Assembly: GCA_902476355.1 (NCBI GenBank)
Contig: CABSCS010000007.1
Coordinates: forward strand, 1 to 64,000
DNA: 64,000 nt
Origin: UMGS2069 sp900557585
Lineage (GTDB): Bacteria > Bacillota > Clostridia > Christensenellales > UBA1242
Direction of reading: 5' to 3'
This document shows positions 47,946 through 56,317 of this stretch, piece after piece; the first letter of the stretch is position 1, and each line of letters begins with the position of its first letter. A program made the position numbers and the translations under genes. The notes beneath the pieces are model-generated. The model was not told the origin of the DNA, ran no database searches, and was given only the letters and a program-made list of their open reading frames with translations.

Positions 47946-48193
47946 TGGCTGAGAATTTTACAAATATGACTGATAAAGAACTTGCAACCAAACTTGCAAA
48001 TCTTAAAGCAGAACTTTTCAATTTGCGTTTTTCTCATGCAACTGGCAACTTGACCAATCCTCTCGCACTTAGAAAATGCAAAAGAGACATTGCAAAAGTT
48101 AAAACTGTAATGCGTGAAAGAGAACTCGGAATTGCAAAAAGCAGTCCTGCCATAGCAGAGACTAAAAAAGCAACAAAAAAGGCAAGAGGTTAA
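47945..48193 (+). CDS. rpmC: 50S ribosomal protein L29
   Basis: An 82-residue L29, longer than the usual ~65 because of a Lys/Ala-rich tail (AIAETKKATKKARG). The core LKAELFNLRFSHATGNLTNP is typical. Starts within the rplP stop. Confidence 0.95.
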   Translation: MAENFTNMTDKELATKLANLKAELFNLRFSHATGNLTNPLALRKCKRDIAKVKTVMRERELGIAKSSPAIAETKKATKKARG

Positions 48194-48199
48194 TAAGTT

Positions 48200-48472
48200 A
48201 TGGCAAATGTTGAAAATCAAGAGAGAAATCTCAGAAAGAAAAGAATTGGTGTTGTTTCATCAAACAAGATGGACAAAACAGTTGTTGTAGAAGTGCATGA
48301 AAAAATCAAGCACCCAATCTATAAGAAAACAATGAACAAAACAACCAAGTTCGTTGCTCATGATGAGAAGAACGAATGTGATATCGGTGATACAGTCGAA
48401 ATCGCTGAAACACGCCCACTTTCAAAAAGCAAAAGATGGCGTTTGGTTCGTATCGTTGAGAAAGTTAGATAA
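48200..48472 (+). CDS. rpsQ: 30S ribosomal protein S17
   Basis: A 90-residue S17. RKKRIGVVSSNKMDKTVVVEV and VEIAETRPLSKSKRWRLV are characteristic; the weak AATAAGTT region before the ATG suggests coupled translation from rpmC. Confidence 0.96.
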   Translation: MANVENQERNLRKKRIGVVSSNKMDKTVVVEVHEKIKHPIYKKTMNKTTKFVAHDEKNECDIGDTVEIAETRPLSKSKRWRLVRIVEKVR

Positions 48473-48489
48473 TATAGGGGAGAAAGATT

Positions 48490-48858
48490 ATGATTCAACC
48501 ACAAACAAGATTAAAGGTTGCTGATAACACTGGCGCAAAAGAAATTATGTGTATTCGTGTTCTTGGCGGATCATTTAGAAGAAGTGGCAACATTGGCGAC
48601 ATTATCGTTGCTTCTGTAAAGTCTGCTATCCCTGGTGGTTCTGTTAAGAAAGGTGATGTTGTAAAGGCTGTTATCGTTCGTTCAACAAAAGGAATTAAAC
48701 GTGCAGACGGAAGCCACATCAGATTCGATGACAACGCTGCTGTTATTATTGATAACTCAAAACAACCAAAAGGTACTCGTATCTTTGGACCTATTGCTCG
48801 TGAACTTCGTGATAAAGATTTCATGAAAATTATTTCACTTGCACCAGAAGTAATTTAG
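48490..48858 (+). CDS. rplN: 50S ribosomal protein L14
   Basis: A 122-residue L14 at the subunit interface. MIQPQTRLKVADNTGAKEIM and GTRIFGPIARELR are diagnostic. AGGGGAG precedes the ATG. Confidence 0.97.
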   Translation: MIQPQTRLKVADNTGAKEIMCIRVLGGSFRRSGNIGDIIVASVKSAIPGGSVKKGDVVKAVIVRSTKGIKRADGSHIRFDDNAAVIIDNSKQPKGTRIFGPIARELRDKDFMKIISLAPEVI

Positions 48859-48868
48859 GAGGATCGCT

Positions 48869-49372
48869 ATGAAAACATTAAATGTAAAAACTGGTGACAC
48901 CGTTGTTGTTATTGCTGGTAAAGATGCTGGAAAGCAAGGTAAAGTTCTCAAAACTTTCCCAAGCAAAAACAGAATCATCGTAAGTGGCGTTAACATGATT
49001 TCACGCCATCAAAAAGCAAGAAAGGCTCAAGAAAAGAGTGCAATCGTTAAAAAAGAAGGCACAATTGATGTTTCAAACGTTATGATCATTTGCCCTGTTT
49101 GCGGAAAAGCAACAAGAGTTAAACATTCAGTTCAAGACGGAAAGAGCATCAGAACATGCAAATGCGGTGCTGCCCTTGACAAGAAATTTGTAAAGGACGC
49201 TAAAAAGGCAAAGAAAGCCGAAAAAACAGAAGTTAAAGCTGAAAAGGCTAAAACTGAAAAAACAGAAGAAAAAGTTGCAAAGAAAACTGCAACTAAAAAA
49301 GTCGTAGCAACTGGCGCGGTTAAAGAAACAAAAGCAACAACCGCTGCAAGAAAATCTCAAAGAGGAGTGTAA
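48869..49372 (+). CDS. rplX: 50S ribosomal protein L24 with C-terminal extension
   Basis: A 167-residue L24. The KOW core (TGDTVVVIAGKDAGKQGKVL) and the CPVCGKATRV segment fill the first ~107 residues; the last ~60 residues are a Lys/Ala/Thr/Glu-rich low-complexity tail not found in the usual ~103-residue protein. The tail probably lies on the ribosome surface; S5, L29 and L30 here have similar extensions. Confidence 0.95.
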   Translation: MKTLNVKTGDTVVVIAGKDAGKQGKVLKTFPSKNRIIVSGVNMISRHQKARKAQEKSAIVKKEGTIDVSNVMIICPVCGKATRVKHSVQDGKSIRTCKCGAALDKKFVKDAKKAKKAEKTEVKAEKAKTEKTEEKVAKKTATKKVVATGAVKETKATTAARKSQRGV

Positions 49373-49378
49373 TTGACA

Positions 49379-49921
49379 ATGGCAAACAGACTTAAAGAAA
49401 AATATGTTAAAGAAGTTGTTCCTGCACTCGAAAAAGAGTACGGCTATAAAAACATCAACGAAGTTCCAAAACTTGAAAAAATCGTTCTTAACATGGGACT
49501 TGGTGATGTTAAAGACAACAGCAAAAGTTTCAACCTTGCAGTTGAAGAACTTGCTGCAATCGCTGGTCAAAAGCCAATCGTTACAACTGCAAAAAAATCT
49601 GTTGCTAACTTCAAAGTTAGACAAAACATGAAGATTGGTGCAAAAGTTACACTTCGTGGAACAAGAATGTATGAATTTATGGATAAATTCATGTCAATCG
49701 CTCTTCCAAGAGTTCGTGACTTTCGAGGACTTGATCCAAAAGCATTTGATGGCAGAGGAAACTATGCTTATGGTGTTCATGAGCAACTTATTTTCCCAGA
49801 AATTGTCTATGATAAGATTGAAAAGATTCGTGGATTTGATGTTTGTTTCGTAACAAGCGCAAAAACCGATGATGAAGCAAGATCTTTACTTAAACTCATG
49901 GGCATGCCATTCAAGGCGTAA
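49379..49921 (+). CDS. rplE: 50S ribosomal protein L5
   Basis: A 180-residue L5 that binds 5S rRNA. KLEKIVLNMGLGDVKDN and GVHEQLIFPEI are typical. ATG 49379 is chosen; TTG 49373 two codons upstream is a possible alternative given AGAGGAG at 49361. Confidence 0.96.
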   Translation: MANRLKEKYVKEVVPALEKEYGYKNINEVPKLEKIVLNMGLGDVKDNSKSFNLAVEELAAIAGQKPIVTTAKKSVANFKVRQNMKIGAKVTLRGTRMYEFMDKFMSIALPRVRDFRGLDPKAFDGRGNYAYGVHEQLIFPEIVYDKIEKIRGFDVCFVTSAKTDDEARSLLKLMGMPFKA

Positions 49922-49939
49922 GGGTAGAAGGAGAAAGAT

Positions 49940-50125
49940 ATGGCTAAAAAATCAATGATAAATAAACAACAAAAACCACAAAAATTCTCTACGCGTGAGT
50001 ACACAAGATGCTCTATTTGCGGAAGACCACATGCCGTTCTCAGAAAGTATGGCATTTGCAGAATCTGTTTTAGAGAACTTGCATACAAAGGTCAAATTCC
50101 TGGCGTTAAGAAATCTAGTTGGTAG
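49940..50125 (+). CDS. rpsN: 30S ribosomal protein S14 type Z
   Basis: A 61-residue zinc-binding S14 with Cys24, Cys27, Cys40 and Cys43 (CSICGRPH...CRICFRELA). The short zinc form is the constitutive one in Firmicutes. GAAGGAG precedes the ATG. Confidence 0.97.
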   Translation: MAKKSMINKQQKPQKFSTREYTRCSICGRPHAVLRKYGICRICFRELAYKGQIPGVKKSSW

Positions 50126-50144
50126 GATAAGGAGGACAGACAAA

Positions 50145-50543
50145 ATGTTAATCACAGACCCTATTGCAGATATGCTTACAAGAATTAGAAACGCCCAAGT
50201 TACTAAAAAAGAGAGCATTAGTTTTGAAACTTCACGCATGAAGAGAGATATTGCTCAAATCTTGCTCGATGAAGGATTTATTGCTTCTTTCGAAGAAGTT
50301 AATGACGGAAAATTCACTAATCTTGTAATTAAATTTAAATATGGCCCAAAGGGAGAAAGAGTTATCACTGGTCTTAAAAGAATTTCTAAGCCTGGTCTTA
50401 GAATCTATGCTGGTGCTGATGAACTTCCAAAGGTTCTTGGCGGACTTGGCATTGCCATTGTGTCAACATCAAAAGGTGTAATGACAGATAAAAATGCAAG
50501 AAATCTTGGAATCGGTGGCGAAGTTCTCGCCTACATTTGGTAA
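50145..50543 (+). CDS. rpsH: 30S ribosomal protein S8
   Basis: A 132-residue S8, repressor of the spc operon in E. coli. MLITDPIADMLTRIRNAQ start and STSKGVMTDKNARNLGIGGEVL end are standard. GGAGG lies nine bases before ATG 50145; the longer frame back to 49995 overlaps rpsN. Confidence 0.97.
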   Translation: MLITDPIADMLTRIRNAQVTKKESISFETSRMKRDIAQILLDEGFIASFEEVNDGKFTNLVIKFKYGPKGERVITGLKRISKPGLRIYAGADELPKVLGGLGIAIVSTSKGVMTDKNARNLGIGGEVLAYIW

Positions 50544-50558
50544 GGGGAGGAAACAAAT

Positions 50559-51113
50559 ATGAGTCGTATTGGTAGAGCCCCAATTGAACTTGTTCAAGGT
50601 GTTACTGTTGACGAAACTGTTGACGGAATCATTGTTGTAACAGGACCAAAGGGAACACTTCGTCGTCCAGTTGAAAACTGCGTTAAACTTGAACACACAG
50701 AACACAACGGAAAACCTGCTGTTGTTCTTACAAGAAATGCAGAAACCAATGAAGTTCGTTCTAAACACGGACTTTACAGAGCACTTATCCATAACATGGT
50801 TAAAGGTGTTTCTGAGGGTTTCTCAAAAAGTTTGACATTCAACGGAATCGGTTATAAATGCGCAATTGCTGGAAACAAAATCACATTGAGCCTTGGACTT
50901 TCACATCCAGTTTCAATTGAAATTCCAGAAGGACTTACAGTTACAAACCCAACAGCAAACGAAATTGTTGTTTCAGGAATTGATAACGAAAAAGTTGGTC
51001 AGTTCGCTGCTGACATCAAGGCTTTGAAACCAATTGAGCCTTATCATGGATATGGAATCCACTATACAAGTGATCCAGTTCATTTGAAAGAAATCAAGAA
51101 AGGTAAGAAATAA
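50559..51113 (+). CDS. rplF: 50S ribosomal protein L6
   Basis: A 184-residue L6 beside the sarcin-ricin loop. SRIGRAPIELVQGV start, and the C-terminal IKALKPIEPYHGYGIHY is conserved (usual RxPEPYKGKGIRY) but reads PIEPYHGYGI. Confidence 0.96.
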   Translation: MSRIGRAPIELVQGVTVDETVDGIIVVTGPKGTLRRPVENCVKLEHTEHNGKPAVVLTRNAETNEVRSKHGLYRALIHNMVKGVSEGFSKSLTFNGIGYKCAIAGNKITLSLGLSHPVSIEIPEGLTVTNPTANEIVVSGIDNEKVGQFAADIKALKPIEPYHGYGIHYTSDPVHLKEIKKGKK

Positions 51114-51124
51114 GGAGAGGAAAG

Positions 51125-51493
51125 ATGTTTAAAAAGGTTGATAAAAATACAATTAGAAAAGCAAAACATGACCGTATTAGAAACACACTTGTTGGAACAA
51201 GTGAAAGACCTAGACTTAATGTTTATCGTTCTACAACTAACATTTATGCTCAAATCATTGATGACAGCACTGGCAAAACTCTTTGCTCTGCAAACTCTCT
51301 TGATAAAGATTTAGCAAGCAAACTCGAAGGCAAGAACAAAAAAGAACAAGCATTTGTTGTTGGCGAGGCTGTTGCTAAAAAAGCATTGAAAGCAGGAATC
51401 AAAGAAGTTGTATTCGATCGTGGTGGATATATTTACACCGGACGTGTTGAACAAGTTGCCGAAGGCGCTAGATCAGCAGGTCTCGAGTTTTAG
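51125..51493 (+). CDS. rplR: 50S ribosomal protein L18
   Basis: A 122-residue L18 that binds 5S rRNA with L5. TSERPRLNVYRSTTNIYAQII and VFDRGGYIYTGRVEQVAEGAR are diagnostic. AGGAGAGG precedes the ATG. Confidence 0.97.
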   Translation: MFKKVDKNTIRKAKHDRIRNTLVGTSERPRLNVYRSTTNIYAQIIDDSTGKTLCSANSLDKDLASKLEGKNKKEQAFVVGEAVAKKALKAGIKEVVFDRGGYIYTGRVEQVAEGARSAGLEF

Positions 51494-51501
51494 GAGGAAT
51501 T

Positions 51502-52122
51502 ATGGCAGAAGAAAACGTAACCATTGTTGAAGCAGTTGAAGCAGTTGAAAACACTGAAGCACCTGCACAAAAAACAAATGAGAGAAAATTTAATAGAAAC
51601 CAAAAGGGTCCTAAAACAAGACGCGATAACAAACCAGAAAAAGTTAGCGATGGCATCGACAAAAAGATGGTAAACGTTAACAGAATTTCTAAAACTGTTA
51701 AAGGTGGACGTAAAATGCGTTTCAACGCTGTTGTTGTTGCTGGTGACAGAAACGGCAGAGTTGGTGTTGGAATGGGAAAAGCCACCGAAGTTACTCTTGC
51801 AATTGAAAAAGCAAGCGTAGATGCTAAACGTCATATGGTTAAAATTGACATTAGCGGAACAACCATTCCACATGAAGTTGTTGGTGAGTTCGAAACTACA
51901 AAAGTTTTGCTCATGCCAGCAAGAGAAGGTAATGGTGTTATTGCCGGAGGTAAAGTTCGTGACGTTGTTGAACTTGCCGGCATTAAAGATATCACAACAA
52001 AACTCTATGGTTCAAACAACCCAGTAAACTGCGTTAAAGCAACATTTGATGGACTTATGAAACTCAGAAGTGCTGAAAAAATTGCTGCTCTTCGTGGAAA
52101 AACTATAGAGGAAATTAAATAG
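51502..52122 (+). CDS. rpsE: 30S ribosomal protein S5 with N-terminal extension
   Basis: A 206-residue S5 (accuracy and mRNA unwinding). The double-stranded RNA-binding core starts near residue 55 (VNVNRISKTVKGGRKMRF), and GDRNGRVGVGMGKATEV follows. The first ~50 residues are an acidic then basic low-complexity extension. AGGAGG precedes the ATG after rplR. Confidence 0.96.
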   Translation: MAEENVTIVEAVEAVENTEAPAQKTNERKFNRNQKGPKTRRDNKPEKVSDGIDKKMVNVNRISKTVKGGRKMRFNAVVVAGDRNGRVGVGMGKATEVTLAIEKASVDAKRHMVKIDISGTTIPHEVVGEFETTKVLLMPAREGNGVIAGGKVRDVVELAGIKDITTKLYGSNNPVNCVKATFDGLMKLRSAEKIAALRGKTIEEIK

Positions 52123-52135
52123 GAGGACAAATTCA

Positions 52136-52600
52136 AGGGCAGAAACAAAAACAACAAAGAAAACTGAAACTGCTGCAAAAGCAGAACCAAAGAAAGTTGC
52201 TCCTAAAACAAGCACAGCAAAAACAGCAAAAACAGCAAAAACAACTGCTCCAAAGGCTGCTGCAAAAACTGAAAAAACTACAACTGCAAAAAAGACTGCA
52301 ACTAAAAAAGCTCCTGTAAAAACAGCAGAAGTTAAAGTTGAAGAAAAAGTTGAAGTTAAAGTTGCCGAAGCAAAAGAACCTGCTAAAAAAGCGCCTGCTA
52401 AAAAAGCAAACGTTCCAATGCTCAAAATCAAACTTGTAAAAAGTGCAAGTGGAAGACTTGAAAAACAACAAAGAACTCTTGTTGCTCTTGGTCTTCATAA
52501 AATTGGTAGCGAATCAGTTAAACCAGATAACGCTCAAACAAGAGGAATGATTTTCGTTGTAAAACATCTCGTTACTGTTGAAAGCGTAAAGGAGAACTAA
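52136..52600 (+). CDS. rpmD: 50S ribosomal protein L30 with long N-terminal extension and AGG at the start position
   Basis: The L30 core (MLKIKLVKSASGRLEKQQRTL) begins at ATG 52418 and ends at 52600 (60 residues), but no ribosome binding site precedes it. The frame stays open upstream for 94 codons of Lys/Ala/Thr/Pro-rich sequence (AETKTTKKTETAAKAEPKK...). AGGAGG (52121-52126) sits nine bases before 52136, where AGG replaces the expected ATG (next codons Ala-Glu-Thr, as in other starts here). No ATG, GTG or TTG exists in frame between the stop at 52106 and 52418. Either the sequence has a T-to-G change, or L30 starts at 52418, or a rare start codon is used. Confidence 0.7.
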   Translation, partial: RAETKTTKKTETAAKAEPKKVAPKTSTAKTAKTAKTTAPKAAAKTEKTTTAKKTATKKAPVKTAEVKVEEKVEVKVAEAKEPAKKAPAKKANVPMLKIKLVKSASGRLEKQQRTLVALGLHKIGSESVKPDNAQTRGMIFVVKHLVTVESVKEN

Positions 52601-52601
52601 T

Positions 52602-53045
52602 ATGAAATTACACGAAATGTCTCCTGCTCCTAACTCTGTAAAGTCAACAAAAAGACTTGGAAGAGGAATTGGCTCAGGTACTGGTAAAACCAGTGGTAAA
52701 GGTCACAAAGGACAAAACGCAAGAAGCGGTGGTGGAGTTAGACCTGGATTTGAAGGTGGACAAATGCCTCTTATCCGTCAACTTCCAAAACGCGGATTCA
52801 CAAACAATTTCAGAAAGGTTTACACAACAATCAATGTTGGAGACCTTGAAAGATTTGAACCTAACACTGTTGTAACTGCTGAAATGCTCAAAGCAAAAGG
52901 TGTAATTGCTAAAATCGAACCTTATGGACTTAAAGTTCTTGGCAATGGCACACTTACAAAAGCATTGACAGTTAAAGCAGAAAAATTTACCCCAAGTGCT
53001 GTTGAAAAAATCAACAAGGCTGGCGGTACAGTTGAGGTGAAATAA
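52602..53045 (+). CDS. rplO: 50S ribosomal protein L15
   Basis: A 147-residue L15. LHEMSPAPNSVKSTKRLGRG and GFEGGQMPLIRQLPKRGF are diagnostic. It overlaps the secY start by one base. Confidence 0.97.
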   Translation: MKLHEMSPAPNSVKSTKRLGRGIGSGTGKTSGKGHKGQNARSGGGVRPGFEGGQMPLIRQLPKRGFTNNFRKVYTTINVGDLERFEPNTVVTAEMLKAKGVIAKIEPYGLKVLGNGTLTKALTVKAEKFTPSAVEKINKAGGTVEVK

Positions 53046-54352
53046 TGTTTAAAACACTAGGAAGCGCTTTTAAGAACAAGGAATTACGCAAGGCCATTTT
53101 AATGACATTGTTGTTTCTTCTCATCTATCGTTTGGGTTGCTATCTTCCTGTTCCAGGGCTTAAAGCATCAGTATATGCCGATGCTGTTTCAAATGAAAAC
53201 GGAATGGGAATTCTCAGTTTGCTTAATGCAGTAACTGGTAGCGCTCTTTCAAATGGTGCGTTCTTTGCCCTTGGTGTTACGCCTTATATCAACGCCTCAA
53301 TTATCGTGCAACTTTTGACATTTGGTATTCCTGCTCTTGAAAGACTCAGCAAGCAAGGTGATGATGGAAAACAAAAAATCAACCTCATCACAAAAATTGT
53401 TGCTCTTGTCCTTGCAATTGCACAGGGTGTTGGTATTGTTTTAGGCTATAAAGATTCTATCGCTCCAATTTTTGGCGAGAATCTTATGTGGCTCACATAT
53501 ATTTTCGTTATCGTTACTCTCATTGCAGGTGCTTCACTTACAATGTGGATTGGCGACAGAATCACTGAACAAGGTGTAGGCAATGGTTTGTCTCTTATCA
53601 TCTTTGTTGGTATCATTTCAACTGCTGGACTTTCACTTGTAAATACAATTGGAAATATCTTTAATGGTGTAACAAGTGCTATTTGGGAACTTATTGGTTT
53701 CCTTGCAATGGTATTTGTAGTTTTTGCTCTTATCGTATTCTTCGATTTGGCTGAACGTAAGATCCCTGTTCAATATGCAAAACAAGTGAAAGGAAGAAAA
53801 ATGTATGGTGGTCAATCAACATACATTCCTTTGAAGGTGAACGCCAATGGTGTTATGCCGATCATCTTCGCAACAGCAATCATCACTTTCCCAAACATCA
53901 TCATGCAACTTTGCGGTGTTACAAGCCAAAGCAGCGGCTTTGCAAAGTTCTATTATGAATATGTTGGTGCCGGTGGTATTGTATACAGCATTTTGGTTGG
54001 TCTTTTGATTTTGTTCTTCGCATATTTCTATGCACAAATTCAATTCAACCCAACTGATGTAAGTTTGAACATTCAACAACAAGGTGGATTCATTCCAGGA
54101 ATCCGTCCAGGAAAACCTACAACTGAATACCTATCAAGGGTTTCAAAAAGAATCACATTGTTTGGAGCAATTTTCCTTGCATTCATTGCAATTGTTCCAT
54201 CAATCGTATTTAGATATGTTGCTGGTGGTTCGCTTGGTCTTATCAACGCGTTTACTGCAACAGGAATGCTTATCGTTGTTAGTGTAGCAATTGAGTTTAA
54301 CACTCAACTTGAAGCACAACTTATGGCGAAAAGACATAAAAACATTTTATAA
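53045..54352 (+). CDS. secY: preprotein translocase subunit SecY
   Basis: The 435-residue channel subunit with ten membrane helices. It starts FKTLGSAFKNKELRKAILMT, and holds the conserved ALGVTPYINASIIVQLL, TMWIGDRITEQGVGNG, the cytoplasmic loop ERKIPVQYAKQ and the GGFIPGIRPGKPT loop with the SecA-contact Arg. Partner SecE is at 40851. Start overlaps the rplO stop. Confidence 0.97.
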   Translation: MFKTLGSAFKNKELRKAILMTLLFLLIYRLGCYLPVPGLKASVYADAVSNENGMGILSLLNAVTGSALSNGAFFALGVTPYINASIIVQLLTFGIPALERLSKQGDDGKQKINLITKIVALVLAIAQGVGIVLGYKDSIAPIFGENLMWLTYIFVIVTLIAGASLTMWIGDRITEQGVGNGLSLIIFVGIISTAGLSLVNTIGNIFNGVTSAIWELIGFLAMVFVVFALIVFFDLAERKIPVQYAKQVKGRKMYGGQSTYIPLKVNANGVMPIIFATAIITFPNIIMQLCGVTSQSSGFAKFYYEYVGAGGIVYSILVGLLILFFAYFYAQIQFNPTDVSLNIQQQGGFIPGIRPGKPTTEYLSRVSKRITLFGAIFLAFIAIVPSIVFRYVAGGSLGLINAFTATGMLIVVSVAIEFNTQLEAQLMAKRHKNIL

Positions 54353-54357
54353 TTAGT

Positions 54358-54404
54358 TTTCAGTTTTGCCCAAGGCTTTTGCTTTGGGCAAGGAAAAACT
54401 GAAA
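54358..54404 (+). other. 47-base hairpin between secY and adk
   Basis: TTTCAGTTTT (54358-54367) pairs with AAAACTGAAA (54395-54404) and GCCCAAGGC (54368-54376) with GCTTTGGGC (54381-54389) around a TTTT loop, leaving a small AAGGA bulge. It ends just before the adk ribosome binding site (AAAGGGGAT) and lacks a T tail, so it is more likely a processing or translation element than a terminator. Confidence 0.7.
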
Positions 54405-54419
54405 CGAAAGGGGATATAC

Positions 54420-55034
54420 ATGAAACTTGTATTACTAGGTGCACCAGGTGCTGGAAAAGGCACTTTGGCAAATGGTCTTATAAAAGAACTTAACATTCCA
54501 ACAATATCAACCGGAGATTTACTCAGAAATGAAGTGAAGTCTGGAAGCGAACTTGGATACAAAGTGAAAGACATAATGACAAGCGGAAAACTTGTTCCAA
54601 CCGAAGTTGTAATTGAACTTCTTCAAAACCGTTTAGCACAAAGTGATACAAAAAATGGATTTATCCTTGATGGTTTCCCAAGATCAATTGAACAAGCAAA
54701 ATTGCTTGAAGAGATTGCAGACATTGATAAATGTTTAAATCTTGTTATTGATAAACAAGTTATTCTTGACAGAATTTGTGGAAGAAGAACTTGCAAGACT
54801 TGTGGAAATATCTATAACACAAACAACTATGATAATGAGATGTGTGAATGTGGTGGCGAATTGTTGGCTCGTGAAGACGACAATCCAGAAACTGTTGCAA
54901 AGCGTTTCGACACATTTGTAACAAACACTGCTCCACTTATCGACTATTATAGAAATAAAGGCATTTTGGTTGATGTCATCTGCCAAGATAAAGCAGAAGA
55001 CACATTGAAAAATGCATTGGAGATCTTAAAATAA
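54420..55034 (+). CDS. adk: adenylate kinase
   Basis: A 204-residue kinase (AMP + ATP to 2 ADP). P-loop GAPGAGKGT (residues 7-15), AMP-binding TISTGDLLRNEVKSG, GFILDGFPRSIEQA and the lid with a zinc site (Cys125, Cys128, Cys142, Cys144). The zinc lid is the Gram-positive form. The open frame back to 54366 runs through the hairpin; AAAGGGG fixes ATG 54420. Confidence 0.96.
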   Translation: MKLVLLGAPGAGKGTLANGLIKELNIPTISTGDLLRNEVKSGSELGYKVKDIMTSGKLVPTEVVIELLQNRLAQSDTKNGFILDGFPRSIEQAKLLEEIADIDKCLNLVIDKQVILDRICGRRTCKTCGNIYNTNNYDNEMCECGGELLAREDDNPETVAKRFDTFVTNTAPLIDYYRNKGILVDVICQDKAEDTLKNALEILK

Positions 55035-55035
55035 T

Positions 55036-55782
55036 ATGATGACACAAGTTAAGACTCCCGAGCAAATTGAAAAGATGCGCGAAGCGGGAAGAATTGTTGG
55101 AGAAGTGCTCAACCTTTTGGAAAAGCACATTAAACCAGGAATTTCCACTCTTGAACTTGACAAAATTGCTCACGATTATATAATAAGTAGAGGTGCAAGA
55201 CCATCGTTTTTGCACTATGACGGATTTCCTGGTTCAATCTGTGCATCAATTGATGATGTTGTTGTTCACGGAATTCCAAAAAAAGACCTTGTTTTGAAAG
55301 AAGGTCAAATTGTAGGCATTGATGTTGGGGCGGTTAAAGACGGCTTCCACGGAGATGCAGCACGAACTTTTCTTGTTGGAGAAGTAAGTGAAGAAAAAAA
55401 GAAACTAGTAGAAGTAACTAAACAATGCTTCTTTGAGGCAATAAAAGGCCTTAAAGACGGAAGCAGACTTGGTGACATTGGTGCTCGTGCTCAGCGCTGT
55501 GCTGAGAAACATGGTTATGGTGTTGTCCGCGAAATGGTTGGACATGGCATCGGAACCCACATGCATGAAGACCCAGGCATTCCAAACTATGGAACCGAGG
55601 GAACAGGCATGAAAATCAAAGCGGGTATGACTCTTGCGATAGAACCAATGATCAATATGGGCTCTTACCAAATAAAAATCAATGGATGGGATGTCCGAAC
55701 AAAAGATGGTCTGCCAAGTGCTCACTATGAGAACACCGTCTTGATTACCTCAGATTCAGTTGAAATTTTAACACTAATTTAA
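55036..55782 (+). CDS. map: methionine aminopeptidase, type I
   Basis: A 248-residue two-metal peptidase that removes the initiator Met. Ligands are visible in GIDVGAVKDGFHGDAARTF (two Asp), GHGIGTHMHEDP (His), IEPM (Glu) and HYENTVLI (Glu). Two ATGs are adjacent (55036, 55039); GGAGAT lies 11 bases upstream. infA follows 14 bp later. Confidence 0.96.
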   Translation: MMTQVKTPEQIEKMREAGRIVGEVLNLLEKHIKPGISTLELDKIAHDYIISRGARPSFLHYDGFPGSICASIDDVVVHGIPKKDLVLKEGQIVGIDVGAVKDGFHGDAARTFLVGEVSEEKKKLVEVTKQCFFEAIKGLKDGSRLGDIGARAQRCAEKHGYGVVREMVGHGIGTHMHEDPGIPNYGTEGTGMKIKAGMTLAIEPMINMGSYQIKINGWDVRTKDGLPSAHYENTVLITSDSVEILTLI

Positions 55783-55796
55783 AAGGAGACAATATT

Positions 55797-56015
55797 TTGA
55801 GTAAAGATGATGTTATTGTAACCGAAGGAACAGTTGTCGAGGCAATGCCTGGTGCAACTTTCAAGGTTCAAATTGCTGGTGGTCATATTGTTACAGCATA
55901 TCTTTCAGGAAAACTTTGGAAAAACTTTATTCATATCTATGAAGGTGACACTGTAAAACTTGAAATGAGTCCATATGATTTGAGCAAAGGCAGAATTATT
56001 TGGAGAAATAAGTAA
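55797..56015 (+). CDS. infA: translation initiation factor IF-1
   Basis: A 72-residue S1-type OB fold that occupies the A site in initiation. SKDDVIVTEGTVVEAMPGATFKVQ and GDTVKLEMSPYDLSKGRIIWR are diagnostic. The start is TTG 55797 with AAAAGGAG nine bases before; no ATG is in frame. Confidence 0.95.
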   Translation: MSKDDVIVTEGTVVEAMPGATFKVQIAGGHIVTAYLSGKLWKNFIHIYEGDTVKLEMSPYDLSKGRIIWRNK

Positions 56016-56040
56016 AACATACTTTAAGGAGATAAAAATT

Positions 56041-56154
56041 ATGAAGGTTAGATCAAGTGTAAAGCCTATGTGCGAAAACTGCAAAGTTATTAAGCGTGAA
56101 GGCAAAGTAAGAGTTATCTGCAAAAACCCTAAACACAAACAAGTTCAGGGCTAA
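56041..56154 (+). CDS. rpmJ: 50S ribosomal protein L36
   Basis: A 37-residue protein, MKVRSSVKPMCENCKVIKREG..., with zinc ligands Cys11, Cys14, Cys27 and His32 (C+ form). TAAGGAG precedes the ATG. It ends in GYX-less QVQG as usual. Confidence 0.96.
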   Translation: MKVRSSVKPMCENCKVIKREGKVRVICKNPKHKQVQG

Positions 56155-56164
56155 TTAACTTTGA

Positions 56165-56225
56165 AAATAATCACAAATAAGGCGGCATAGGGTGACAAAC
56201 CCTACTTATGTGTGTTATTATATAT
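56165..56225 (+). other. hairpin upstream of rpsM
   Basis: TAGGGT (56188-56193) and ACCCTA (56199-56204) close a GACAA loop, and the flanks AATAATCACAAATAAG and CTTATGTGTGTTATT extend the stem imperfectly. It lies in the 163-base gap between rpmJ and rpsM and could be a leader regulated by a ribosomal protein (S4 in E. coli) or a weak terminator. Confidence 0.5.
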
Positions 56226-56317
56226 TTATAAGTTTGAATTTATCACTTATTCAAACAAAAAATTTTTAAAAAATCTATAAAAAAATAAAATTTACAAATT
56301 ATCTTTGGAGGATAAAG

